DNA of 64,000 bases, taken from assembly GCA_049322695.1 (NCBI GenBank), contig JBMORW010000023.1:1-64000 (forward strand), given 5' to 3'. A program made the translations under genes and the position numbers. The notes beneath the pieces are model-generated. The model searched no databases and was not told the origin of the DNA. It saw only the letters and a list, made by a program, of their open reading frames with translations. Positions 26,941-35,296 of the stretch are shown here, piece by piece. Origin of the DNA: CALGKJ01 sp049322695. GTDB taxonomy: Bacteria > Bacillota > Clostridia > Lutisporales > Lutisporaceae. Numbering within the stretch: position 1 is the first letter of the stretch; each line of letters starts with the position of its first letter.

Positions 26941-26982
26941 GGGGACAGGGAACGGGGATCAAATTCTCGCAACTCGCAACCC
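26941..26982. repeat. degenerate heptad repeat array A
   Basis: Three G-rich heptads (GGGGACA, GGGAACG, GGGATCA, 26941-26961) are followed by two exact copies of CTCGCAA (26966-26979) and CCC. It lies in the 5' leader of guaB. The same type of 7-bp periodicity recurs in four other spacers of the window. Confidence 0.6.
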
Positions 26983-27020
26983 GTCGCTTTTAAAGCGATA
27001 CTCTCAACCTAAATAGATGT

Positions 27021-27090
27021 ACTCATATAATATCGGGGATATGGCTCGAAAGTTTCTACCGTATGACCTTAAATCATGCGACTATGAGTG
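27021..27090 (+). ncRNA. guanine-type purine riboswitch aptamer
   Basis: The P1 stem is ACTCATA (27021-27027) with TATGAGT (27083-27089). The P2 side contains GGATATGG, the P2-P3 junction is GTTTCTACC, and P3 is CGTATGA with TCATGCG around the CCTTAAA loop. The core bases GATATGG, TTTCTACC and GACTATG match the purine riboswitch family. The cytosine in GACTATG at the J3/1 position (27082) predicts guanine or hypoxanthine rather than adenine as ligand. It precedes guaB and is followed by an intrinsic terminator, so excess guanine should lower GMP synthesis. Confidence 0.93.
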
Positions 27091-27150
27091 GAATAAGTTG
27101 TCTTGACGCCAATTTACTCTATAGTTGAAATACAATTTTGGCTAATTGAT

Positions 27151-27187
27151 AACCGGCTGTTTCACTTGCCGGTTTCTTATTTTTTTG
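27151..27187 (+). terminator. riboswitch-associated terminator upstream of guaB
   Basis: AACCGGC (27151-27157) and GCCGGTT (27168-27174) form a stem followed by TCTTATTTTTTT. It lies 60 bp after the aptamer and before the guaB ribosome binding site, as expected for transcriptional attenuation. I could not identify the antiterminator pairing. Confidence 0.85.
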
Positions 27188-27250
27188 GGCATCATATTTA
27201 ACATTAGTTACTATTAATTTTATATATTTTTTAAGGAGTGAAAAAGGCAA

Positions 27251-28702
27251 ATGGAGAAGTTTTTAAAAGAAGGGCTGACATTTGATGACGTACTGCTAAT
27301 ACCTGCAAAATCAGAAATTCTACCAAAAAACACAGATGTATCGACCTATTTGACAAAGAGAATAAAACTGAATATTCCTCTTATGTCGGCAGGTATGGAT
27401 ACAGTGACAGATGCCAGACTAGCCATAGCTATAGCCAGAGAAGGAGGCGTAGGAATAATCCATAAGAACATGTCCATTGAAAAGCAGGCAATGGAGGTTG
27501 ACAAGGTAAAGCGCTCTGAGCACGGAGTCATAGTTGATCCGTTCCATCTTTCTCCTGAACATATTGTATCTGACGCAATGGAGCTTATGGAAAGATATAG
27601 GATTTCTGGTGTCCCTATTACTGATGAGAAAGGGAAGCTGGTAGGAATACTTACCAACAGAGATCTTCGTTTTGAAACTGATATGAGAAGAAAAATAGGT
27701 GAGGTTATGACTAAGGATAGACTCATAACTGCACCGGTAGGTACAGATATAACCGAAGCAGAGGAAATACTGAAAAAGCATAAGATAGAGAAGCTTCCAC
27801 TGGTAGATGATAAGGGATACTTAAAAGGACTTATTACTATAAAGGATATAGAAAAGGCTATACAATACCCTAATTCCGCAAAGGATTCAAGCAGCAGACT
27901 GCTGGCAGGGGCAGCCGTGGGAGTCACAAACGACATGCTTGAAAGAGTAGAAGCTTTGGTTGCTGCCAAGGTGGATGTTATAGTTATAGATACGGCACAC
28001 GGTCATTCCAAGGGTGTCATAGATGCGGTCAAAAAGGTTAAAAACCATTATCCGGAGCTTCAGGTAATAGCAGGAAATGTAGCTACGGCTGATGCTACAC
28101 GTGAGCTTATAGAAGCAGGGGCTGATGCTGTAAAGGTTGGAATAGGCCCCGGCTCAATATGTACCACAAGAGTTGTAACAGGAGTGGGAGTGCCGCAGAT
28201 AACTGCAGTTTATGACTGTGCTCTGGAAGCAGATAAGTATGGTATTCCTGTAATAGCTGACGGAGGAGTAAAATACAGCGGAGATGTTGTAAAGGCCATT
28301 GGTGCAGGTGCCAGTGTAGTTATGCTGGGAAGTCTTTTTGCAGGTGTGGAGGAAAGCCCAGGGGATATGGAGATTTATCAGGGCAGAAGCTTTAAGGTTT
28401 ATAGAGGTATGGGCTCTCTTGGAGCGATGGCCAGCGGAAGCAAGGACAGGTACTTTCAGGAGGATGCAAAAAAACTTGTGCCAGAAGGCGTAGAGGGAAG
28501 AGTTCCATATAAGGGGCCTTTAGCAGAGACAATCTATCAGCTTATAGGCGGGTTAAGATCAGGTATGGGCTACTGCGGAGCAAAAACCATAGAAGAGCTG
28601 AGAAAAAATTCTCAGTTTGTAAGAGTGACAGCAGCAGGCTTAAGAGAAAGTCATCCCCATGATGTACAAATAACGAAGGAAGCGCCAAATTACAGTCTGT
28701 AG
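27251..28702 (+). CDS. guaB: IMP dehydrogenase
   Basis: This 483-residue enzyme oxidises IMP to XMP with NAD, the committed step to guanine nucleotides. The TIM barrel is interrupted by a CBS-domain pair (about 95-205). The catalytic cysteine is Cys304 in GPGSICTTRVVTGVG. The length is standard. AAGGAG lies upstream of the ATG. Expression is predicted to be controlled by the guanine-type riboswitch and terminator in its leader. guaA follows after a spacer of about 140 bp filled by a heptad repeat array. Confidence 0.97.
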   Translation: MEKFLKEGLTFDDVLLIPAKSEILPKNTDVSTYLTKRIKLNIPLMSAGMDTVTDARLAIAIAREGGVGIIHKNMSIEKQAMEVDKVKRSEHGVIVDPFHLSPEHIVSDAMELMERYRISGVPITDEKGKLVGILTNRDLRFETDMRRKIGEVMTKDRLITAPVGTDITEAEEILKKHKIEKLPLVDDKGYLKGLITIKDIEKAIQYPNSAKDSSSRLLAGAAVGVTNDMLERVEALVAAKVDVIVIDTAHGHSKGVIDAVKKVKNHYPELQVIAGNVATADATRELIEAGADAVKVGIGPGSICTTRVVTGVGVPQITAVYDCALEADKYGIPVIADGGVKYSGDVVKAIGAGASVVMLGSLFAGVEESPGDMEIYQGRSFKVYRGMGSLGAMASGSKDRYFQEDAKKLVPEGVEGRVPYKGPLAETIYQLIGGLRSGMGYCGAKTIEELRKNSQFVRVTAAGLRESHPHDVQITKEAPNYSL

Positions 28703-28711
28703 CCATAGGCT

Positions 28712-28826
28712 GCAGGTTGCTGGATACGAGTTTCGAGTTTCGAGATTATGTAAGTTCTTCCAAGCCATACTCAGCTCTCGTAACCCGCAACTCAAGCGCA
28801 TATTATGAGCACTCGTAACAGATTTT
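28712..28826. repeat. degenerate heptad repeat array B (guaB-guaA spacer)
   Basis: Reading 7-bp units from 28712 gives GCAGGTT, GCTGGAT, ACGAGTT, TCGAGTT and TCGAGAT. From 28768 the complementary-type units appear in the same register: TACTCAG, CTCTCGT, AACCCGC, AACTCAA and, later, CACTCGT. The orientation thus flips midway, giving an imperfect inverted structure. The array ends next to the guaA ribosome binding site. Confidence 0.6.
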
Positions 28827-28840
28827 TAGGAGGTATAAAA

Positions 28841-30373
28841 TTGGATAATAAAGAGCTTGTTTTGATACTCGATTTTGGTGGTCAGTATAACCAGCTGATT
28901 GCCAGAAGAGTAAGAGAAGCCAATGTGTATTGTGAGGTTGTTCCCTATGACATCAGTATAGAAGAAATAAAAAGCAAGCAGCCCAAGGGTATAATATTTA
29001 CCGGAGGACCTGCAAGTGTATTTGAAGAGAATGCACCAAAATGCCATCCCGAAGTGTTCGAGTTAGGACTGCCTGTCTTGGGTATCTGCTACGGTGTTCA
29101 GCTTATGTCTCTTATGCTTGGCGGAGAGGTAGACAGGGCCGAAAAAAGAGAATACGGGAAGACTGATGTAAGCCTCAAGGATGAGCTTCTTTTTAAAGAT
29201 ATTCCGCAAAACAGTGTTTGCTGGATGAGTCATACTATTTATGTGAAGTGTCCTCCAAAGGACTTTGATATACTTGGCACTACTGAGACCTGTCCTGTTG
29301 CAGCCATTGGAAACAGGGAAAGGAAGCTCTACGGAGTACAATTCCACCCGGAGGTGGAGCATACCGAGTACGGCAATGCAGTATTGCGGAATTTTCTGTA
29401 CGGAATCTGCGGGCTAAGCGGCAGCTGGACAATGGGAAGCTTCATAGATGAAAAGATACAGGAAATAAAGGATAAAGCCGGAGATAAAAAGGTAATCTGC
29501 GCCCTCAGCGGCGGAGTGGATTCTTCTGTAGCTGCAGTACTGGTGCATAAAGCTATCGGAAGCAATCTTACCTGCATATTCGTAGACCACGGCCTAATGA
29601 GAAAAAACGAAGGAGACCAGGTGGAAGAAATCTTCAGAAAGCGCTTTGACATGAATCTCATAAGAGTTAATGCCAAGGAAAGGTTTCTAGGCAAGTTGAA
29701 GGGCATATCTGATCCGGAGAAAAAGAGAAAAATAATAGGTGAAGAATTTATCAGGGTTTTTGAAGAGGAAGCCAAAAAGCTTGGGGAAATAGACTATCTG
29801 GTACAAGGTACAATATACCCTGACATAATAGAAAGTGGAACAAAAACAGCTGCCACCATAAAATCTCATCACAATGTAGGAGGACTTCCGGAGGATATGC
29901 AGTTCAAGCTTATTGAGCCTCTTAACACATTGTTTAAGGATGAAGTAAGAGCAGTAGGCCTGCAGCTTGGTATACCCGAGGACCTTATATGGAGACAGCC
30001 CTTCCCTGGACCGGGGCTTGGCATCAGAGTGCTTGGAGAGGTCACAGAGGAAAAGCTCCATATAGTCCAGGAGACAGATGCCATACTGAGAGAGGAAATC
30101 AAAAAGGCAGGCCTGGACAGGTCCATATGGCAGTACTTCACTGCACTTCCCAACATAACTACCGTAGGAGTTATGGGTGATGAAAGGACATACTCCCATA
30201 CTGTGGCTGTACGTGCTGTTACCAGCTCAGATGCCATGACAGCAGACTGGGCAAGGATTCCATATGAGGTATTGGACATCATATCCAGGAGAATAGTAAA
30301 CGAAGTACAAAACGTAAACAGAGTTGTTTACGATATAACCAGTAAACCTCCTGCAACTATAGAATGGGAATAG
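28841..30373 (+). CDS. guaA: GMP synthase (glutamine-hydrolysing)
   Basis: This 510-residue enzyme aminates XMP to GMP. The N-terminal class I glutamine amidotransferase domain has its nucleophile Cys83 in GICYG. The ATP pyrophosphatase domain has the PP-loop SGGVDSS (about 222-228), and the C-terminal dimerisation domain ends in SKPPATIEWE. TTG 28841 is the start, because AGGAGG (28828-28833) leaves a 7-nt spacer and the family begins here; the in-frame ATG at 28805 would add 12 unrelated residues from the repeat spacer. A strong terminator follows. Confidence 0.97.
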   Translation: MDNKELVLILDFGGQYNQLIARRVREANVYCEVVPYDISIEEIKSKQPKGIIFTGGPASVFEENAPKCHPEVFELGLPVLGICYGVQLMSLMLGGEVDRAEKREYGKTDVSLKDELLFKDIPQNSVCWMSHTIYVKCPPKDFDILGTTETCPVAAIGNRERKLYGVQFHPEVEHTEYGNAVLRNFLYGICGLSGSWTMGSFIDEKIQEIKDKAGDKKVICALSGGVDSSVAAVLVHKAIGSNLTCIFVDHGLMRKNEGDQVEEIFRKRFDMNLIRVNAKERFLGKLKGISDPEKKRKIIGEEFIRVFEEEAKKLGEIDYLVQGTIYPDIIESGTKTAATIKSHHNVGGLPEDMQFKLIEPLNTLFKDEVRAVGLQLGIPEDLIWRQPFPGPGLGIRVLGEVTEEKLHIVQETDAILREEIKKAGLDRSIWQYFTALPNITTVGVMGDERTYSHTVAVRAVTSSDAMTADWARIPYEVLDIISRRIVNEVQNVNRVVYDITSKPPATIEWE

Positions 30374-30428
30374 TAAAATTTACCTAAAGGCTAGTTTTGC
30401 TGATAAGTGAATACAGCAAATAATAAAT

Positions 30429-30475
30429 AAGTGGTTTTGATTTACCTGTTATTAGTAATCAAAACCACTTTTGCT
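30429..30475 (+). terminator. terminator after guaA
   Basis: AAGTGGTTTTGATT (30429-30442) and AATCAAAACCACTT (30457-30470) form a perfect 14-bp stem, followed by TTGCTATT. The rest of the 30374-30610 spacer shows no gene. Confidence 0.8.
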
Positions 30476-30610
30476 ATTGAAAGAGAAAAATCTACCATTG
30501 CTGTGCATTATTTGCATGACAGAAAATATACTCATGCTATTGTACATTTTAATTGTATATATTATAATTGAGTACATATACCTGGTAGGGGTAGAGAGAG
30601 GAGGATTGTG

Positions 30611-31096
30611 TTGACAAAGCTAATTGATAAAAGAAGAATGATTCACGGGCTGATAAGTGCTCTAGTGCTTATTTTAATGCTGTATTTTAATGTAAGCATA
30701 TGGATTATAGCTGCTGTAGGGTCTGCCACGGGCATAATATTTGGAAAGATATTCTGCAGATGGATGTGTCCTATGGGCTTTCTTATGGAGCTAATGATGA
30801 AAGGAAGCTCTAATGAAAGAAATATACAGCTATACAACTATCATAAGCTTGGTTGCCCCATAGCCTGGATAAGCGGCTTATTAAACAGGTTCAGTGTTTT
30901 CAGGATAAAAAGAGAAGCAGCATCCTGCACTAACTGCGGAATATGTGATAAAGCCTGCTATATTACAGCTTTGAACAAGGACTGCAGCCTTTATAAAAAA
31001 GATAAGTTAAGTCCTTCCAGCCAGTTCAGCTGCTCAAAGTGCCTGGCTTGTGTGGCTGCTTGCTCTAATAAGAGCATAAAATACTCATTTAAATGA
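30611..31096 (+). CDS. NapH-like membrane 4Fe-4S protein
   Basis: This protein of about 161 residues has one or two N-terminal hydrophobic segments (about 12-45) with the FCRWMCPMGF motif, a NapH/YccM-type CxxxCP. Two ferredoxin-like cysteine clusters follow (CTNCGICDKAC and CSKCLACVAAC). It is shorter than NapH or CcoG proteins and resembles truncated quinol- or flavin-linked electron-transfer membrane ferredoxins. TTG 30611 is 6 nt from AGGAGG; GTG 30608 is only 3 nt away and less likely. It stands alone. The partner oxidoreductase is unknown. Confidence 0.75.
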   Translation: MTKLIDKRRMIHGLISALVLILMLYFNVSIWIIAAVGSATGIIFGKIFCRWMCPMGFLMELMMKGSSNERNIQLYNYHKLGCPIAWISGLLNRFSVFRIKREAASCTNCGICDKACYITALNKDCSLYKKDKLSPSSQFSCSKCLACVAACSNKSIKYSFK

Positions 31097-31337
31097 TAGA
31101 ACATTCTGACCGGGACAAGAAACCTGTCCTCAAAGCTCCTCCCTGAAAATGTATCTTATGTGTTTACAATTCAATGCTTTTTTTATTTACAATTTGAAGC
31201 TATAATTTAGAATTAATAGAAGAAGTTGCTGTAATATTTTATAAGCTGTGCACAGAATTATATTTTAAAAATTGTAAAACATAGTGAAGATGCAGCGATA
31301 AGATAATATGAAGCTTTGACGTAATTGGGAGGGGTTT

Positions 31338-32534
31338 ATGGTGAAAAGATTTGTTTCCTTTATGCTGATTTTTATAATGATATTTGCTGCGGGCTGTAAG
31401 AATGTGGAAAGCAGCATGGATAAGCAGGTAACTGAAGAAGTAAGGATATCAAGGCCTACTGAAGAAGAAATAACAGCCATAAAGAACTTGTTAAGCAGAG
31501 AAGAGCAATATGCGAGGGCTTTGGACCTTGAAAGCTATATTGCACTGCTGCCTGCAGGCGATAATGAGCTTATAAAGGAACAGACAAATTGGTTTAATGA
31601 TCTGAAGCTGGAGCCTGTGGAGGAATTCTCTATAAAATATCTTGACTCAAAAAAAATAAATGAGGACTTTAAGGTTTATATAGAGCAGTCCTATAAAAGA
31701 GACGGAAGAAGATTCAGCTCAAGCTTTTTTAAAAGGCTGGTGGTGAAGGAAGGAAAACTGTATGATGCAGGCAATTACTTTGATGAAATATCCAATGGAA
31801 GGTTTATAGTGAAATATACTGAGCAGAATAAAGCTTTAGCTGAGGATATACTAGAAAACCTGGATATTATTTTTGATGAGTTTGCTGTTACTTGGGATAT
31901 AGTGCCTGATAGAAAGATAGTGGTTAAGATGTTTGATGACAGAGAAGCCCTCAGACACTCAATTAAGCTCAGTATGTGGGCATGTTCCGGCTGGTATGAA
32001 TTTGGCGAGTCCATCAGAATGTATATATCAGACAATGATAAGGTAAGAACCATTAACAATGTACTAAGACATGAACTGGTGCATTTGTTTACCATGCTGA
32101 AAACCAATGGGAATCTGCCCTACTGGCTTGCAGAAGGGCTTGCAACCAATTACCAAAATACCAGAGGTCCGGAAAGTCTTTACAATCTAAGGGAAAGCTT
32201 CAAAGGCAAATATCTGTCAGTGGATGAATTGGAAGCAATGGAGCTTGAAAAACTCACAAACAGAGATGAAATACATGATTATTATATGAACTCACAAATG
32301 CTGGTAAGCTTTATAATAGAAAATTACGGTATACTAAGCTTATACAGTATTTTGGATGAGCTTGGCAGCAGGCCAAATCCCAAGGAAGGAACAGGACATG
32401 AAAATGACAAGCTTTACAGGGAGTATTTGCATGAAGCGCTTCCGAAGGTTTTGGGGCTTGAAAGCTATGAAGTCTTTAAGAAGCTATGGCTGAAGAGTAT
32501 AAAAGAGCACAAGGCATTGAAAAGCCAGACTTAG
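31338..32534 (+). CDS. lipoprotein gluzincin peptidase (peptidase MA-like)
   Basis: This 398-residue protein has a lipoprotein signal (hydrophobic residues 5-18, then AAGC with lipid-modified Cys20). The zinc motif HELVH is at 245-249 in LRHELVHLF, with a downstream glutamate in LAEGLAT. This pattern fits the peptidase MA / M1-like gluzincin superfamily, anchored outside the membrane. GGGAGGGG precedes the ATG. The roughly 140 residues before the catalytic part show no domain that I recognise. The substrate is unknown. It stands alone. Confidence 0.82.
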   Translation: MVKRFVSFMLIFIMIFAAGCKNVESSMDKQVTEEVRISRPTEEEITAIKNLLSREEQYARALDLESYIALLPAGDNELIKEQTNWFNDLKLEPVEEFSIKYLDSKKINEDFKVYIEQSYKRDGRRFSSSFFKRLVVKEGKLYDAGNYFDEISNGRFIVKYTEQNKALAEDILENLDIIFDEFAVTWDIVPDRKIVVKMFDDREALRHSIKLSMWACSGWYEFGESIRMYISDNDKVRTINNVLRHELVHLFTMLKTNGNLPYWLAEGLATNYQNTRGPESLYNLRESFKGKYLSVDELEAMELEKLTNRDEIHDYYMNSQMLVSFIIENYGILSLYSILDELGSRPNPKEGTGHENDKLYREYLHEALPKVLGLESYEVFKKLWLKSIKEHKALKSQT

Positions 32535-32853
32535 TTTCCTGCCTTACCTCCAAAGACACTGCCTCCTGATTCAAGATTTATTACAAAAACCAGTCTAACT
32601 GTAGGACTTATATGTATGGTTAGCTGTACTGCTGCAGATACCCTTCTGGTACCCGGGGAAAAGCTGGTATCATAGGGTATGCCTGCTTTCATCAGAAGGC
32701 AGGTGATTGCATCCAGCTCTGCAATTTTCAAGTATTGGAGCGGGACAATTTTGTAAAAGCTTCAGTTGCAAGTATGGTTAGAAGTTCATTATCATATGGA
32801 GTCGTAAATATCCCCTCCAACTCCAGTAAGGCTTGATTATTATTTTCGTTCAA
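32531..32853 (-). pseudogene. frameshifted remnant of an unidentified gene
   Basis: On the minus strand one frame reads from about 32853 (LNENNNQALLELEGIFTTPY..., 41 codons) to a stop at 32728-32730. A second frame takes over (about 32780 down to 32531) encoding VPLQYLKIAELDAITCLLMK and about 60 more residues to a stop. Joined by a one-base shift near 32750 they give about 100 residues of protein-like composition. There is no ribosome binding site at the 5' end, so the start is probably lost too. I do not recognise the family. The 3' end overlaps the end of the peptidase gene by 4 bp. Confidence 0.5.
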
Positions 32854-32859
32854 TATATT

Positions 32860-32888
32860 TTATGCCACACAGATAAATTTGCTATAAT
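32860..32888 (+). promoter_or_regulatory. promoter of fni
   Basis: TTATGC (32860-32865) and TATAAT (32883-32888) are separated by 17 bp, about 37 bp upstream of the start codon. Confidence 0.5.
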
Positions 32889-32924
32889 GTATGTATCTCC
32901 AAAAATATTACAAGGAATGATAAT

Positions 32925-33968
32925 ATGAATGAGCAATATATTATTCGCGCAAAGCGCAAGGATGACCATATAGTACAGTTCTTACGGCATAAGCCTGGTC
33001 TCCATAACGGGTTTGAGGATGTGGTGCTTCAGAATAACAGCCTTCCTGAACTGTCCTTTGATGCTATAGATACCAGCACAGTATTTCTGAAGCGAAAAAT
33101 AGACTTTCCCTTGATGTTGAATGCCACAACAGGAGGTACAGATTATACTAAAGAAATAAACAGAGAGCTTGCACAGCTTGCCAAGCAACTGAAGCTGCCG
33201 ATAGCTGTAGGATCCCAAACTGTCGCAGCAGACAATCCTGAAAGTGCAGAAAGCTTCAGAGTTGTCAGAGACATATGCAGTGATAATATTGTTATAGCCA
33301 ATGTAAGTGCCGGAAGCAGTGAGGACAGGGTAAAAAAAGCCATTGAGATGGTTGAAGCAGATGCTGTGCAGCTTCATCTTAATGCTCCGCAGGAAATGTG
33401 TATGGCTGAAGGTGACAGGTCATTTGCAGGTATACTTAAAAACATTGAGCATATCATCAAAAGCATTGAGATACCTCTAATAGTAAAGGAAACCGGCTTT
33501 GGGATGTCCTATGAGACAGCCTGCAGACTTGGAGAAATAGGAGTAGAATATATAGATATAAGCGGAAAAGGCGGAACTGATTTTATAGCTATAGAAAGCA
33601 GCAGGAACCAGAGCTTTGACTGCAGCTTTCTAAAAAACTGGGGAATCCCCACGGCACTAAGCCTTTTGGAATGTAGACAGGCAAGCGGGAGTATTTATAT
33701 TATCTGCAGCGGAGGGATAACCAATTCAGAAGAGATAGTAAAGTCGCTTTGTATGGGCGCAGATCTCACTGCCATGAGCGGTGCTGTATTGAGACTGCTT
33801 GTTAATGAAGGCTTTGACAGAGCATTAGCTTATCTTGAGAAGCTGAAAAACGAAGTAAAGATAATTATGCTTCTTTTGGGCGCAGCAAGCATTGAGGAAT
33901 TGAGAAATATTAAATATATATTAAAGGGCGAAGTTAAAGAATTGTTTGAAAGTAAGTTTAAAAGATAG
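32925..33968 (+). CDS. fni: type 2 isopentenyl-diphosphate delta-isomerase
   Basis: This 347-residue FMN- and NADPH-dependent TIM-barrel enzyme interconverts isopentenyl and dimethylallyl diphosphate. Typical stretches are the N-terminal RAKRKDDHI (about 8-16), LMLNATTGG (about 62-70), VGSQTVAADNPE (about 94-105) and LIVKETGFGMS (about 186-196). The length matches the family. AAGGA precedes the ATG. It is monocistronic with its own promoter and terminator. No other isoprenoid gene is nearby. Confidence 0.92.
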   Translation: MNEQYIIRAKRKDDHIVQFLRHKPGLHNGFEDVVLQNNSLPELSFDAIDTSTVFLKRKIDFPLMLNATTGGTDYTKEINRELAQLAKQLKLPIAVGSQTVAADNPESAESFRVVRDICSDNIVIANVSAGSSEDRVKKAIEMVEADAVQLHLNAPQEMCMAEGDRSFAGILKNIEHIIKSIEIPLIVKETGFGMSYETACRLGEIGVEYIDISGKGGTDFIAIESSRNQSFDCSFLKNWGIPTALSLLECRQASGSIYIICSGGITNSEEIVKSLCMGADLTAMSGAVLRLLVNEGFDRALAYLEKLKNEVKIIMLLLGAASIEELRNIKYILKGEVKELFESKFKR

Positions 33969-33969
33969 G

Positions 33970-33993
33970 GCACGCAGAAGCGTGCTTGTTTTT
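33970..33993 (+). terminator. terminator after fni
   Basis: GCACGC (33970-33975) and GCGTGC (33980-33985) form a stem with a 4-nt loop, followed by TTGTTTTT. Confidence 0.85.
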
Positions 33994-34085
33994 CGATATT
34001 AATATATTGAAAAACAATAAAATAGTATTGAAATTTGATAAACAACATGATATGCTATATCTAGTTCAATTAAAGGAGGCATATT

Positions 34086-34562
34086 ATGAAGAACATACCG
34101 TACATAGGTAAGCTGATAACAATCCGCACTTTTTTCAAAGTAATGTTTGCAGGTAGTGCAGCTATATCATTTTTTTTCTTTATTGCATTTATTTTTGAAT
34201 TGCTGGGAGGCAGCCAGCGTACTGTTGAGGCTGCTGCATATGCTGCATTTTCAGGTTTGATTGCAGCAGCGTTGTTCCTGCTTATAAAGATTATGAAAAG
34301 CATTATTGAAGAAAGACCTTTTACAGAGGATAATGTGAGATATTTTAACATTATTTCAAAGCTCACTTTTTGCGGTGCAGCCATTAATTATATTGAGAGG
34401 CTGGATGCTGACAGCGGATTAAGGCTGCTGAACCTGAATAAGTATATACAGTTTACTCCCGATACGCTTTTTGTGCTGCTGCTTGCGTGTATTGCATGGG
34501 TAATGGGGGTAATATTCAAGATGGCTGCTGATATTAAAAAGGAAAATGATTTAACCATATAA
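34086..34562 (+). CDS. DUF2975 membrane protein, first copy
   Basis: This 158-residue protein has four predicted membrane helices and the DUF2975 pattern (ERPFTEDNVRYF near 77-88). It ends in KKENDLTI. DUF2975 proteins of unknown function are usually encoded with a small YozG-type HTH protein, as here. GGAGG precedes the ATG. A paralogue follows after 12 bp. Confidence 0.85.
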   Translation: MKNIPYIGKLITIRTFFKVMFAGSAAISFFFFIAFIFELLGGSQRTVEAAAYAAFSGLIAAALFLLIKIMKSIIEERPFTEDNVRYFNIISKLTFCGAAINYIERLDADSGLRLLNLNKYIQFTPDTLFVLLLACIAWVMGVIFKMAADIKKENDLTI

Positions 34563-34574
34563 TGGAGGTGTACA

Positions 34575-35054
34575 ATGTCTGAATTAAAGAATAACAAGGT
34601 GCTGAAAGCTGCAATGGTATTCATAACTATTCTTCTGGGAGGTGGAGTTGTATTTCTGGCAATGTCTTTATATGGCTCTATAACTGATTACATCAGCGGT
34701 AAACAGGATAGTGGGTTTATGTATGCAGCTTTTTCCGCATTAGGTATCATATTTGCTTACCTGATGTACCTATTAAGGAGCATAACAAAATCTGCATTGA
34801 ACAGGCAGCCCTTTACCATGAACAATGTAAAGAGCTTCAGAAAAATCGGAGCAACCCTGCTGGCCATTTCGTTTATTGATATTATTTTGAATTATGGAAA
34901 GTCTTCAGGTACCAGAATAATTGATATAAACAGTGTGTTTATAGTTACTCCGGATACCTTGCTTATTATGATACTGAGCTGTATAGCTTTTGTACTTGCC
35001 GAGGTATTTAGGGCTGCTGTAGAAATAAAGAACGAGAATGACCTTACAATATAG
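34575..35054 (+). CDS. DUF2975 membrane protein, second copy
   Basis: This 159-residue protein has four predicted membrane helices and is a clear paralogue of the preceding gene (NRQPFTMNNVKSF, and the same C-terminal ENDLTI). The tandem pair suggests a heteromeric membrane unit or recent duplication. GGAGG precedes the ATG. The XRE regulator starts 8 bp after the stop. Confidence 0.85.
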   Translation: MSELKNNKVLKAAMVFITILLGGGVVFLAMSLYGSITDYISGKQDSGFMYAAFSALGIIFAYLMYLLRSITKSALNRQPFTMNNVKSFRKIGATLLAISFIDIILNYGKSSGTRIIDINSVFIVTPDTLLIMILSCIAFVLAEVFRAAVEIKNENDLTI

Positions 35055-35062
35055 GAGGGAAT

Positions 35063-35296
35063 ATGAGTATAATTGTTAATCTTGATGTCATGATGGCAAA
35101 AAGAAAGATACCCCTCCATGAGCTTGCAGAAAAGGTGGGTATTACTGATGCCAACCTGTCCATACTCAAGAATAATAAAGCAAAGGCAATAAGGTTTTCG
35201 ACTCTTAATGCAATATGCAAAATCCTCCAGTGCCAGCCGGGAGATATACTTGAGTATGTTGACGGAGGAGATGATGAGGCAGAGTCAGAAGACTAG
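35063..35296 (+). CDS. YozG-like XRE family transcriptional regulator
   Basis: This 77-residue protein is a single helix-turn-helix domain of the YozG type (MMAKRKIPLHELAEKVGITD, then LSILKNNKAKAIRFSTLNAIC) with an acidic tail. It is translated from AGGAGGG directly after the two DUF2975 genes. The DUF2975-YozG pair is widespread in Firmicutes and probably autoregulatory. Its TAG stop shares the palindrome CTAG (35293-35296) with the stop of the convergent LysR gene. Confidence 0.88.
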   Translation: MSIIVNLDVMMAKRKIPLHELAEKVGITDANLSILKNNKAKAIRFSTLNAICKILQCQPGDILEYVDGGDDEAESED

